DNA of 64,000 nucleotides from JAAYDY01 sp964500225 (lineage in GTDB: Bacteria; Planctomycetota; Phycisphaerae; FEN-1346; JAACEH01): NCBI GenBank assembly GCA_964500225.1, contig CAZCOA010000004.1:62001-126000 (forward strand), in the 5' to 3' direction. Each line of letters begins with the position of its first letter. The first letter of the stretch is position 1. A model generated the notes under the pieces. It searched no databases and had not been told where the DNA came from. It saw only the letters and a program-made list of their open reading frames with translations. Shown here piece after piece: positions 56,501 through 64,000 of this stretch. Position numbers and translations under genes: made by a program.

Positions 56501-57049
56501 TCAACCCAGATCGAGCCACTCGTTGCCGTCGCAGACGAGCGTCTGCTTGCGGTGAGCGATGAGCCGTCCGTCCGCATCTCGCGACAGACGGAAGAACGGC
56601 AGCGGCTTGCTGGCCGGTCCCGTGGGATTGGTTCCGTCGGGCAGAAAATCGCTGCCGTGACACGGACACCGATAGCGCTGAGCGATCTCGTCCCACGTCA
56701 CCAGGCAGCCCAGGTGCGTACAAACGGCCGAGATACAGCGGACACGCGCGCCCTGACGTTCGATGAACAGCTTGGCCTGGGCGACGAAGGTGCGTCCCTG
56801 GGGAATGTCCTGCTCGCGTCCCAGAACGAAGTCCGCCGGCACGTCCAGCGAACCGTCAGGCTTGAGGAAGCGGAATGCGACATACCCGCCCGCGGCAACA
56901 GCCGCCAGGGCCGCCCCGGCGGTACATGCCTGAAGGAATCCGCGACGCGACATGACGTTGCCTTCCGTGCCGGCCGGCGTCGAGGCGGCCCCTCCGCTCG
57001 TGATGGGCGGCACGTCCTGCGGCCGATTTGTGAGCTCTGTATCGGACAT
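56501..57049 (-). CDS. Rieske iron-sulfur protein
   Basis: A 182-residue protein with a twin-arginine signal (SRRGFLQACTAGAALAAVAAGG), so it is likely exported folded and anchored by this helix. The [2Fe-2S] site is CTHLGC and CPCHGSDF, both with Cys and His ligands intact. It carries electrons from quinol to the cytochromes of the same operon. I chose the ATG at 57049, with AGGAGG six bases upstream, over the ATG at 57073. Next upstream is nuoN. Confidence 0.93.
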   Translation of the reverse strand: MSDTELTNRPQDVPPITSGGAASTPAGTEGNVMSRRGFLQACTAGAALAAVAAGGYVAFRFLKPDGSLDVPADFVLGREQDIPQGRTFVAQAKLFIERQGARVRCISAVCTHLGCLVTWDEIAQRYRCPCHGSDFLPDGTNPTGPASKPLPFFRLSRDADGRLIAHRKQTLVCDGNEWLDLG

Positions 57050-57080
57050 CGCTTGCCTCCTCAACATGGACATATCGCCG

Positions 57081-58847
57081 CTACGGCCACATGGCCGTCA
57101 CGGCATTGATCACGTGGCCGGTACACAGGGCCCCAGCCACGGCCACAATGACCAGGACGAGCAGAATCGAGGCGCTGCGTGCCTTGGCCGACGCGGGGAC
57201 CGGAGCCGACGGTTTCGCCGACAACCGCCAGAATAGGATCGTCAGACGCGAGGCCGCCAGCACCAGAGCCGCGACAGCGGTCCACCGCGGGATCGGCGGC
57301 ATCTCGATGAATCGGCCGGGCCCGGCGGCATGGAGCATCGCAGCGGCCAGGCTGAGGCAGACCATGGCGCCGATGAAGACCGGACCGGCAGCGACGGTTC
57401 GTTGCCAGACCGCGTGAGCGTCGGGGATCGGCATGTCGAGCCGTATCCCATGTAGGGCGGCCGCGGCCACACCGCCGCCTGCCGGCAGAGCAATGGCCAG
57501 TAGAAGCGTGATGGCAAATGCCTCGTGGGCGTAGGGCGTGTCCTGCCCTGCGGCCAGATTTGCCCCGATCCCGACGATAAGGCAGATGACCACGCCGGCC
57601 AGGGCCACTCCCAGGTGACCGAGCATACGACGCGGATCGGTCTGCACCACCGCCGCCAGCGCCCCGACGACGAGACTCCCGATGCCCAGCAGCAGAAGGA
57701 ACGGCTGCGCGACATGGCCCACGGCAGCCAACGGGCCCATGAGCAGCCGGACCAGGACGAACAGGGCGGCGGTCGCGGGCACGCTGACGGCAAACCCGAC
57801 GATGGCGGCGGGCGCGCCCTGGTAGGCGTCGGGCACGTGCATGTGGAATGGGACGAGACCGATGAGCATGGCCACGCCGGCGATCACCAGGGCAAGGCCG
57901 ACGGCGGCCAAGCGCGTCGGCCCCTGCTGCACGGCGATGAGCCTCGCCAGTCCGTCGGCAATGCCGCCGTACTGCGTGTCGCCGATAGCCGCATAGAGCA
58001 GCGCCGTGCCGAACAACAGGAGCCCGAAGGCGGTCATGGTGGCCAGGAAGTATTTCACGGCAGCCTCGGTGGCGGCAGGGTCTCCGGAGGCCATGCCAAG
58101 GAGGATCACGTTGCAAACGGCCATCAGCGCGAGCCCTGTGTAGAGGGTGAGCATGTCGGTGGCGGCAACAGCGATGGTCGCACCGGCGACGGCCAGAACA
58201 ACAGTGACGAGAAGGTCCGTGCGTCGGCCGGCCATGTCGCCGAGGGCGAAAAGCGATGCGGCAACCATGACGGCTGCCACAGCCAGGATCGCTGTTTGCC
58301 CAACAACCGCCAACGGATCGAGCCTCATCAGTCCCATCATGTCGTGCCACCGTGACGCCGGCGGGTCGTAGAGATGAACCAGCAGGCCGGCCGAGGCCGC
58401 CAGCGACGCGAACGTCAGGACAAGCACGGGGATGAACGCACGGTCCCGCAGCGCGACCTTGGCCAGCAACCCAAGGACCGCGGCCGCCACCAGGACCAGT
58501 TGCGGCCACGTCGCCGTGATCTCGACATGATCCGCAGCAACGGCGCTCGGTCGTGCCGAGGCCGCCTCGACCACCGGCGGCGTATCCGGCCACGGCATCC
58601 CGCCGAATCCCGCGCACAGCAGGGCTGCCCCGACCACGGCGCAGAGCGTGTGCAAGCGAACGTCGCCGTTGTGGAGAAGCCCGATCAGCTTGGCGGGAAA
58701 CGCCAAGGCGTCAGCCGCACGAAGGATCGCTGCCGCCGGCGTTGATCGCCCGGCGCGGGCACGTACGATCTCGGGAACCAGAAACAAGAGCGTCGTCGCC
58801 ATCAGTCCGCCGATGATCGCGAGCCAGTGTACGTTGACCAGCGGCAT
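57081..58847 (-). CDS. nuoN: NADH-quinone oxidoreductase subunit N with extended N-terminus
   Basis: A 588-residue multi-helix proton-pumping subunit. The core is NuoN: TLYTGLALMAVCNVIL, EAAVKYFLATMTAFGLLLFG and the signature GLVPFHMHVPDAYQGAPAAI. It has about 108 extra residues before the usual first helix (TWPQLVLVAAAVLGLL). Part of that extension, KLIGLLHNGDVRLHTLCAVVGAALL, resembles the tail of NuoL. I chose the ATG at 58847; a GTG at 58856 overlaps the nuoK stop. nuoL and nuoM, which should lie between nuoK and nuoN, are absent. Confidence 0.92.
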   Translation of the reverse strand: MPLVNVHWLAIIGGLMATTLLFLVPEIVRARAGRSTPAAAILRAADALAFPAKLIGLLHNGDVRLHTLCAVVGAALLCAGFGGMPWPDTPPVVEAASARPSAVAADHVEITATWPQLVLVAAAVLGLLAKVALRDRAFIPVLVLTFASLAASAGLLVHLYDPPASRWHDMMGLMRLDPLAVVGQTAILAVAAVMVAASLFALGDMAGRRTDLLVTVVLAVAGATIAVAATDMLTLYTGLALMAVCNVILLGMASGDPAATEAAVKYFLATMTAFGLLLFGTALLYAAIGDTQYGGIADGLARLIAVQQGPTRLAAVGLALVIAGVAMLIGLVPFHMHVPDAYQGAPAAIVGFAVSVPATAALFVLVRLLMGPLAAVGHVAQPFLLLLGIGSLVVGALAAVVQTDPRRMLGHLGVALAGVVICLIVGIGANLAAGQDTPYAHEAFAITLLLAIALPAGGGVAAAALHGIRLDMPIPDAHAVWQRTVAAGPVFIGAMVCLSLAAAMLHAAGPGRFIEMPPIPRWTAVAALVLAASRLTILFWRLSAKPSAPVPASAKARSASILLVLVIVAVAGALCTGHVINAVTAMWP

Positions 58848-58852
58848 GAGCC

Positions 58853-59173
58853 TCACCCCTTGAGTCCTGTCCAGTGCTGTGTGCTGATGCTGTTGCGATG
58901 CCGGTACAAGCCGACGAGAAGGCCGACGCCGATGGCGGCCTGGGCGGCGGCAACCATAATGACAAAGACGGCGAAGATCTGTCCGTTATAGGTCCGAACA
59001 TGGTGGGAGACGGCAACGAATGCCACGACGGACGCCGCGAAGACCAGTTCAAGGGACATCAGCACCAGAAGCATGTTGCGCCGCCGCATGAGACCCCACA
59101 GCCCGATGCCAAGCATCAGGGCGGCGAAGACGAGGGCCGTCTGAATATCGAAGGAACCCGGGACGAACGGCAT
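58853..59173 (-). CDS. nuoK: NADH-quinone oxidoreductase subunit K
   Basis: A 106-residue three-helix membrane subunit. It contains MLGIGLWGLMRRRNMLLVLMSLELVF with the conserved Glu of the proton path and VFVIMVAAAQAAIGVGLLVGLYRHR. Usual length (about 100). I chose the ATG at 59173 with AAAGGAG upstream. It starts one base after nuoJ and is followed directly by nuoN. Confidence 0.96.
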   Translation of the reverse strand: MPFVPGSFDIQTALVFAALMLGIGLWGLMRRRNMLLVLMSLELVFAASVVAFVAVSHHVRTYNGQIFAVFVIMVAAAQAAIGVGLLVGLYRHRNSISTQHWTGLKG

Positions 59174-59174
59174 G

Positions 59175-59960
59175 TCAGTCGTCTCCTTTCGGGCGGCTTT
59201 TCCTGAGAATGCGGCCCAGGACGACCGCGCCGACAACAGCCACCGTCAGAATGAGCGAGGCCACCTCGAAGGGCACGGCGTATCGCGTATAGAGTTCCCA
59301 GCCAAGGGCACGCGTGGTGCCCCGGAGCGGTCGCAGTGCATGGGGCACGCCCAAGCGAACCGCCTCCTGCTCGTCGGGCGTGGGTTCGCCCAGCCGCGTA
59401 GGCTCGATGCCGGCCCCATAGGCTTGGTAGGCAAAGTAGGCCGGCGGCGGCGCGGACACGGCACGGCTCCTGGGCCCCCCGATCGCCGCCAAGAGCACGG
59501 CCGCAAGCCCCGCCGCCGCAAGAACCGTCACTGCATTCCACGCCATCGACGTCTCGCGCGTCAGGGTTATGCGCAGATCGATCAACATCAGGATGAACAG
59601 GAACGCCACAATGACCGCCCCGGCGTTGATGCTGACGAGAATCACTCCGAGAAACTCGGCCTGGTAGCTGACGAGAACACCGGCTACCGCAAGAAACACC
59701 AGCAATAGCGACAGGGCACAATGGACCGGGCGTTGACCCGTAACGACGTTGACGGCCGCCACGATCGCCGCCGCGCTGAGCGCGTAACGAAGTACGTCAC
59801 TGAGCCGCTGGAGGTCGCGGCCGAAGTAGAACGCCGTTGCCGCCATGACGACTGCCCCGGCTAGCACCGTAAACAGGCGCGTATCGCGGCTCGCGGTGAA
59901 GCCGAACCGGGCCACATAGTAGCCCGCGACCATGAGAGCGTAGAAGATCACAATAGACAC
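59175..59960 (-). CDS. nuoJ: NADH-quinone oxidoreductase subunit J
   Basis: A 261-residue membrane protein with the NuoJ core (VVTGQRPVHCALSLLLVFLAVAG, AEFLGVILVSINAGAVIVAFLFILMLIDL). An extra segment of about 52 residues with two helices (SIVIFYALMVAGYYVARF and LFTVLAGAVVMAATAFYF) precedes the usual start. A soluble Pro/Ala-rich loop separates the last helix. The GTG start at 59960 lies 19 bases after nuoI, so the extension is probably translated. It is one of the proton-channel subunits of complex I. Confidence 0.93.
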   Translation of the reverse strand: MSIVIFYALMVAGYYVARFGFTASRDTRLFTVLAGAVVMAATAFYFGRDLQRLSDVLRYALSAAAIVAAVNVVTGQRPVHCALSLLLVFLAVAGVLVSYQAEFLGVILVSINAGAVIVAFLFILMLIDLRITLTRETSMAWNAVTVLAAAGLAAVLLAAIGGPRSRAVSAPPPAYFAYQAYGAGIEPTRLGEPTPDEQEAVRLGVPHALRPLRGTTRALGWELYTRYAVPFEVASLILTVAVVGAVVLGRILRKSRPKGDD

Positions 59961-59979
59961 GGCACCGACAGCCTCCGGA

Positions 59980-60600
59980 CTACCACCGCAACGGATGCTT
60001 CTCGTTACGAGTCAGATCATAGATGGCCAGCAATTGTTCCTTGTCGAACAGCATCTCCTCGCGTCGCGTGCCTACGAGCGAGTAGATTCGTGTCAGCTCG
60101 ATGGCGTCTTCCGGGCAGGCTTCCTCGCACATGCCGCAGAAGATGCACCGCAATTCGTCGATGGTGAACCGCACGGCGTATTTCGGGCGATCGGGCCACG
60201 GCGACCGGCCGGCCTCGATGCGGATGCAGTTGGCCGGGCACGCGGCCTGGCAGAGAAAACATGCCACGCATTTCATGCGTCCCCGGTCGTCCTTGTTCAG
60301 CCGGTGCACGCCGCGATAGTTATCGCTCACTTCGCGCGTCTGCTCGGGCCACTGTACGGTGAATTTCTTCTGCCAGATGTGCCGCACACCGGCCCACCAC
60401 GTCCGAAGCAGGCCGGGCACAATCAAGCGCTGAAAAAGCGTCGGGCGAGCGCTGAGCCGCTTCTCCTTCTGCGGCCCCGGGCGCGGCGTGTCGTAGGCGG
60501 GCGTCGGAAGGCCGCGGTCGGCCGTTGCACGCCCCGGAGCATTGAAGATCGGGCCAGGCAGGTGCGTCACGGGAGTCTCCCTCAAGGCGTCGTCCGCCAC
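59980..60600 (-). CDS. nuoI: NADH-quinone oxidoreductase subunit I
   Basis: A 206-residue iron-sulfur subunit linking the NADH arm to the membrane arm. It has two [4Fe-4S] motifs, CVACFLCQAACPANCI and CIFCGMCEEACPEDAI. The 90 residues before the first cluster include RGVHRLNKDDRGRMKC and a proline-rich N-terminal extension. GTG start at 60600, overlapping nuoH by 19 bases. Confidence 0.95.
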   Translation of the reverse strand: MADDALRETPVTHLPGPIFNAPGRATADRGLPTPAYDTPRPGPQKEKRLSARPTLFQRLIVPGLLRTWWAGVRHIWQKKFTVQWPEQTREVSDNYRGVHRLNKDDRGRMKCVACFLCQAACPANCIRIEAGRSPWPDRPKYAVRFTIDELRCIFCGMCEEACPEDAIELTRIYSLVGTRREEMLFDKEQLLAIYDLTRNEKHPLRW

Positions 60601-61631
60601 AGAAACATCAGTGTACCCGTCACGACGATGTTAAGCAAAGCCAGAGGCAGCATGATCTTCCATCCAAGGCGCATGAGCTGGTCGTATCTCAGCCGCGACA
60701 GGCTCCACCGGACCGTGATAAAGAGCACTACGAACGCCAGCGTCTTGATCAGCAGTACCGCCCCCTGCGCGACAGGCAACCACCAGACGGAACCACATTC
60801 GGCGACCGAGAGCCCCGGAAGCCCATAACCTCCCAGGAACACCGTGGCCAGTAGCGCCGACATGGTGAACACGGCGGCGTACTCGGCGATGAAGAACATG
60901 ACGAATTTCATGCTCGAATACTCGGTGTGATAGCCGCCGACGAGTTCCTGCTCACTCTCGGGGAGGTCGAACGGCAGTCGGTTGGTTTCGGCGAAGGCGG
61001 CCACCAAGAAGACCACGAAGCCGAGGGGCTGACGGAAGATGTTCCAGGCGGGCAACCAGCCCCAGAGCACGTGCTGCTGTGAAGCAACAATATCATTGAG
61101 CCGCAGCGATCCGGTCAGCATGATCACGCCCACGAGCGCCCCGCCCATGAAAAGCTCGTAACTGAGCATCTGGGCGACACTGCGCACGCCGCCAAGAAGG
61201 CTGTACTTGTTGTTGGACGCCCACGCCCCAAAGACGATGCCATAGATTTCGAGCGACCCGACGGCAAGTATGAACAGGATGCCGAGATCGATATCGGCCA
61301 CCTGGAGCGGCACGATGTGCTTGCCGAACAACGTGACCGGCTCACCGAAGGGAACGACGGCAATCGTCATCAAGGCCGGGGCCAGCGACATCGCCGGCGC
61401 CAGGTAATAGAGAAGGCGATCCACCCCCTGCGGCGTGATATCCTCTTTCAACAGCAGTTTGACGCTGTCGGCCAGCGGCTGAAGCAGTCCGAGGGGGCCG
61501 ACGCGATTAGGGCCCCACCGGTTCTGCATCAACGCACTGATGCGGCGCTCGGCCCAGAGCGTCAGTCCGGCCATCGCCTGGACGAACGCGAAGACGATCA
61601 GCACCTTGACGATGGTGATGGCGATCATCAT
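60582..61631 (-). CDS. nuoH: NADH-quinone oxidoreductase subunit H
   Basis: A 349-residue membrane subunit that forms part of the quinone pocket. It contains ERRISALMQNRWGPNRVGPLGLLQ, LADSVKLLLKEDITP, AETNRLPFDLPESEQELVGGYHTEYSSM and the terminal helices. Normal length. I chose the ATG at 61631, just after the nuoG stop, rather than the long upstream frame. Confidence 0.96.
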   Translation of the reverse strand: MMIAITIVKVLIVFAFVQAMAGLTLWAERRISALMQNRWGPNRVGPLGLLQPLADSVKLLLKEDITPQGVDRLLYYLAPAMSLAPALMTIAVVPFGEPVTLFGKHIVPLQVADIDLGILFILAVGSLEIYGIVFGAWASNNKYSLLGGVRSVAQMLSYELFMGGALVGVIMLTGSLRLNDIVASQQHVLWGWLPAWNIFRQPLGFVVFLVAAFAETNRLPFDLPESEQELVGGYHTEYSSMKFVMFFIAEYAAVFTMSALLATVFLGGYGLPGLSVAECGSVWWLPVAQGAVLLIKTLAFVVLFITVRWSLSRLRYDQLMRLGWKIMLPLALLNIVVTGTLMFLWRTTP

Positions 61632-61632
61632 G

Positions 61633-63192
61633 TCAATCGTTCCTGCCGGCTCCTCGCGTGTAGTTCCACTGGGCCCCGGGGCGATCCATGACGGACCTCG
61701 ACAGATCAGTGTCCACGGTTGCGGCCAAAGCCTTCGCCAGGGCCACGAGAATATCCCAGTCGCGTCTGGCCTGCCCCGGGGGCGACATCGCCGCATTGAC
61801 CTCCTGGAGCACGCCCTGTTCATTCCGCACAGTGCCGACTTTTTCGTAGGGCGAGGCTCCAGGAAGGATGAGATTAGCCTTCAGCCCCTTGTCGGTCATG
61901 AAACATGTCTGAATGGCGAAGAACTCGAGGAGTTCAAGCCCCAGGTCGTCGTAGGGCACTATCGCCCCGCGATACGCGCCGCCCAGGGCATAGACGGCCC
62001 TCACGCGGCCGCGCTCGATCTCGTCGGCCAGGCGGTCCAGAGAAAGCAATTGCCCGGCGACGTCCATCAGCACCCGCCGCGCGCCGGCCACATTCCATGC
62101 CTTCTCGCCCGAAATCTCGAAGCCGGGGAACCGTTGCGGCGACTCGACCGGAGCGGGCCAAAGGGATCCCATGGTAGCCCCCAGCGACACGAACAGCCGC
62201 GCCAGCAGCATGTTCTCCTCGATGGTCGCCCAGGGCGAGCCGATGAAAGCAACGGACTCGCCGCCGTAACGCGTCGCGACCTGCCTCAGCGAGCGCGCCG
62301 CCAAGGCCATCGCCTCGTCCCAGTCACAGCGTGTGAAGCCGCGGTCGCCGTTCACCAGCGGCACGTCGAGCCGCCCGGCCCCCTGCCACTGCCGAAACGC
62401 AAACCGCCCCTCATCGCAGATCCACATCCCGTTGATTGCGGCGTTCTCCCGCGGCTTGATGCGAAGGATCCGCCCCTCGCTCGAATCAACCCGGATGCTG
62501 CATGCCCTGGCACATCGCGGACACGCCGACGCCGTCGATGCAAGCCACCACACGCGGCATTTGAACAAAAAGTCCTTCGAGCACAGGGCGCCCACCGGAC
62601 AGATGTCCACGATGTTTCCCGCCAAGGGATTGTTGACGGGGCGGTTGCCGTCCACGTGAATCTCACTGTGGACGCCCCGGTTGATCACCGACAACTCGCC
62701 CGTCCCGGACACCTCGCGCAGGAACCGCACGCACCGCGTGCACAGGATGCAGCGGTCCGCGTAGAGAACAATATCGGGGCCGACGTCCTTGACGGGCTGA
62801 GTAACCTTGCTCTCCTCGAAGCGGCTCGTGGCCGATCCCCACGCGTAGCTATAGTCCTGGAGCACGCACTCGCCCGCCTGGTCGCAGACCGGGCAGTCGA
62901 GTGGGTGGTTCGACAGATAGAATTCCATCACGCTGCGGTGGCTCTCGTGAACGCGCGGCGTGCCGGTCCACACCACCATACCGTCGGCAACCGGCGTGGC
63001 ACAGGACGGCACAAGCTTGTCCTGCCCCTGAATCTCTACGAGGCACATGCGGCAATTCGACGGAGCGCTCAGCCCCGGACAGTAGCAGAAGTGGGGTATC
63101 TCGATGCCGACGCAGCGCGCCGCTTCGAGGATCGTCGTCCCCGAGGGCACCACCACCTCCCGATCATCAATGGTCAGTCGCACGTCGCTCAC
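61633..63192 (-). CDS. nuoG: NADH-quinone oxidoreductase subunit G
   Basis: A 519-residue iron-sulfur subunit of the NADH arm. The N-terminal [2Fe-2S] is CYCPGLSAPSNCRMC, the next cluster HPLDCPVCDQAGEC, then CILCTRC and CPVGAL. A further cluster region follows at CPRCARAC. NuoG is usually longer, and the molybdopterin-like domain is short here. The GTG at 63192 has AGGAG nine bases upstream and overlaps the nuoF stop (GTGA); the open frame extends to 63483 without homology. Confidence 0.94.
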   Translation of the reverse strand: MSDVRLTIDDREVVVPSGTTILEAARCVGIEIPHFCYCPGLSAPSNCRMCLVEIQGQDKLVPSCATPVADGMVVWTGTPRVHESHRSVMEFYLSNHPLDCPVCDQAGECVLQDYSYAWGSATSRFEESKVTQPVKDVGPDIVLYADRCILCTRCVRFLREVSGTGELSVINRGVHSEIHVDGNRPVNNPLAGNIVDICPVGALCSKDFLFKCRVWWLASTASACPRCARACSIRVDSSEGRILRIKPRENAAINGMWICDEGRFAFRQWQGAGRLDVPLVNGDRGFTRCDWDEAMALAARSLRQVATRYGGESVAFIGSPWATIEENMLLARLFVSLGATMGSLWPAPVESPQRFPGFEISGEKAWNVAGARRVLMDVAGQLLSLDRLADEIERGRVRAVYALGGAYRGAIVPYDDLGLELLEFFAIQTCFMTDKGLKANLILPGASPYEKVGTVRNEQGVLQEVNAAMSPPGQARRDWDILVALAKALAATVDTDLSRSVMDRPGAQWNYTRGAGRND

Positions 63193-64000
63193 GATGCGTC
63201 GCTCCTGAAATCCCAGGCAGGATACGGGCACCCGCGCATGCGGACGTGCTCGTCGAACTCGGCACGGAACTTCCTGATGATGCTGCCGACACCCCAGGAC
63301 ACGGCCTCGCCGAACGGGCATATCGTCTGCCCCGCAATCGCGTCCAGCCGATCGAGGGCCAACTCGGCATCTCCCGGACGCCCGCGGCCGCTCTCGATCC
63401 GGTCGAGAATCTGTCGGACCCAGTGAACGCCCTCGCGGCACGGAGTGCATTGACCGCACGACTCGTGATCGAAAAACGCACACGCATTGGCTGCGACGCG
63501 AACCATGCAGGTCCGGTCGTCCAGGACCATCACGCCGGCCGACCCGAGCATCGATCCGGCGGCCTGAAGATGGTCGAAATCCGCCTGCACGTCGATTTCT
63601 TCGGCTCGAAGGACCGGCGCGCTGCTGCCGCCCGGAATGACCGCCTTGAGCGGTCGCCCGTCAGCAACACCTCCGCCGAACCGGTCACCGAAGATCAATT
63701 CACGAAGCGTCACGGTCATCGGCGCCTCGTAGAGCCCCGGCCGGCAGACGCAACCGCTAAGACAGTAGAGCTTCGGACCGGTGTTGCCGGGCGATCCGAT
63801 CGACGCAAAAGCCTCTCCCCCTTGGCTAACGATCATCGGCACGCACGCCAGCGTCTCGACGTTGTTGACGGTCGTCGGCATGCCGAACAGCCCGCGGGCG
63901 GCCGGAAATGGCGGCTTCTGTCGCGGCCAACCGCGCTTGCCCTCGGTGGTTTCGAGCAGCCCGGTCTCTTCACCGCTGATGTAGGTCCCGGCACCTTTTC
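63189..64000 (-). CDS. nuoF: NADH-quinone oxidoreductase subunit F, 5' part missing
   Basis: The NADH-binding flavoprotein subunit, cut by the right edge of the window. The last 270 residues are visible. The first visible residues read KGAGTYISGEETGLLE and then KRGWPRQKPPFPAARGLFG, which match NuoF, then PTTVNNVETLA. The [4Fe-4S] motif is SCGQCTPCREG with a later TICPFGEA. The FMN/NADH loops lie beyond the edge. It is the first visible gene of the cluster; nuoA to nuoE are outside. Confidence 0.94.
   Translation of the reverse strand, partial: KGAGTYISGEETGLLETTEGKRGWPRQKPPFPAARGLFGMPTTVNNVETLACVPMIVSQGGEAFASIGSPGNTGPKLYCLSGCVCRPGLYEAPMTVTLRELIFGDRFGGGVADGRPLKAVIPGGSSAPVLRAEEIDVQADFDHLQAAGSMLGSAGVMVLDDRTCMVRVAANACAFFDHESCGQCTPCREGVHWVRQILDRIESGRGRPGDAELALDRLDAIAGQTICPFGEAVSWGVGSIIRKFRAEFDEHVRMRGCPYPAWDFRSDAS

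Noticed and set aside
57081..58847. Identification as NuoM or NuoL rather than NuoN.
   Set aside because: The HMHVPDAYQGAP signature and the EAAVKYFL motif are those of NuoN.
61633..63483. Long start of nuoG at 63483.
   Set aside because: The first 97 residues lie over nuoF in another frame and have no homology. The GTG at 63192 overlaps the nuoF stop and has AGGAG upstream.

Overview
The window is about 64 kb of high-GC bacterial chromosome, densely packed with genes and carrying no insertion sequence, prophage, integron or CRISPR array that I can see. Several features point to the PVC superphylum, most likely a planctomycete (possibly a Phycisphaerae-like lineage). These are the very long GreA with a large N-terminal extension (also known from Chlamydia), the many secreted or orphan glycoside-hydrolase-like proteins, DNRLRE modules, a DraG-type hydrolase, multihaem cytochromes, and Rnf together with complex I. 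This assignment is an inference from gene content, not from a phylogenetic marker analysis.

Layout. Positions 1-5.4 kb hold a GAF-GGDEF protein with an altered GGDEF site, a GH39-like hydrolase and the long GreA. Positions 5.6-11.5 kb hold a large secreted DUF4091/GH123-like protein, then dxr and rseP (overlapping). Positions 11.5-15.7 kb, minus strand: a secreted unknown protein, rpmA, an Obg-type GTPase fused in frame to a type III pantothenate kinase, and an MnmE-like GTPase lacking the usual C-terminus. Positions 15.7-18.0 kb hold rnfE-rnfA-rnfB without rnfC, rnfD or rnfG. A CDF cation transporter and smpB follow. Positions 20-23 kb hold two HtrA-like PDZ proteins, one with an intact catalytic triad (a lipoprotein) and one with all three catalytic residues replaced, next to tRNA-Leu(CAG). 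Positions 23.5-26.8 kb hold a secreted DNRLRE/TIM-barrel-like protein. Positions 27.2-30.5 kb hold a TetR regulator divergent from an aminotransferase and an epimerase-like oxidoreductase, with palindromes between them. prfC follows, then a 789-base non-coding gap, then two tandem ABC ATPase/FtsX-type permease pairs (33-40.1 kb) and tRNA-Phe.

Positions 40.5-50.7 kb hold housekeeping genes: a PpiD-like membrane protein without a recognisable PPIase domain, topA, an MBL-fold hydrolase, acpS, pcrA/uvrD and pgi. From 50.8 kb to the right edge a long minus-strand respiratory cluster reads nuoF (cut by the edge)-G-H-I-J-K-N, Rieske protein, cytochrome b, eight-haem cytochrome c and a small lipoprotein cytochrome c, and ends with an ADP-ribosylglycohydrolase-like gene. 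nuoL and nuoM are absent between nuoK and nuoN. The eight-haem cytochrome is broken by a one-base frameshift at a run of six G. Together these genes would pass electrons from NADH through quinone to a cytochrome bc-type complex and periplasmic haem proteins.

Principal unusual points: the Obg-CoaX fusion, the MnmE-like protein without its C-terminal cysteine motif, the HtrA/pseudo-HtrA pair, the nuo cluster without L and M whose NuoN has a long N-terminal extension, the homopolymer frameshift in the multihaem cytochrome, and the incomplete Rnf locus.
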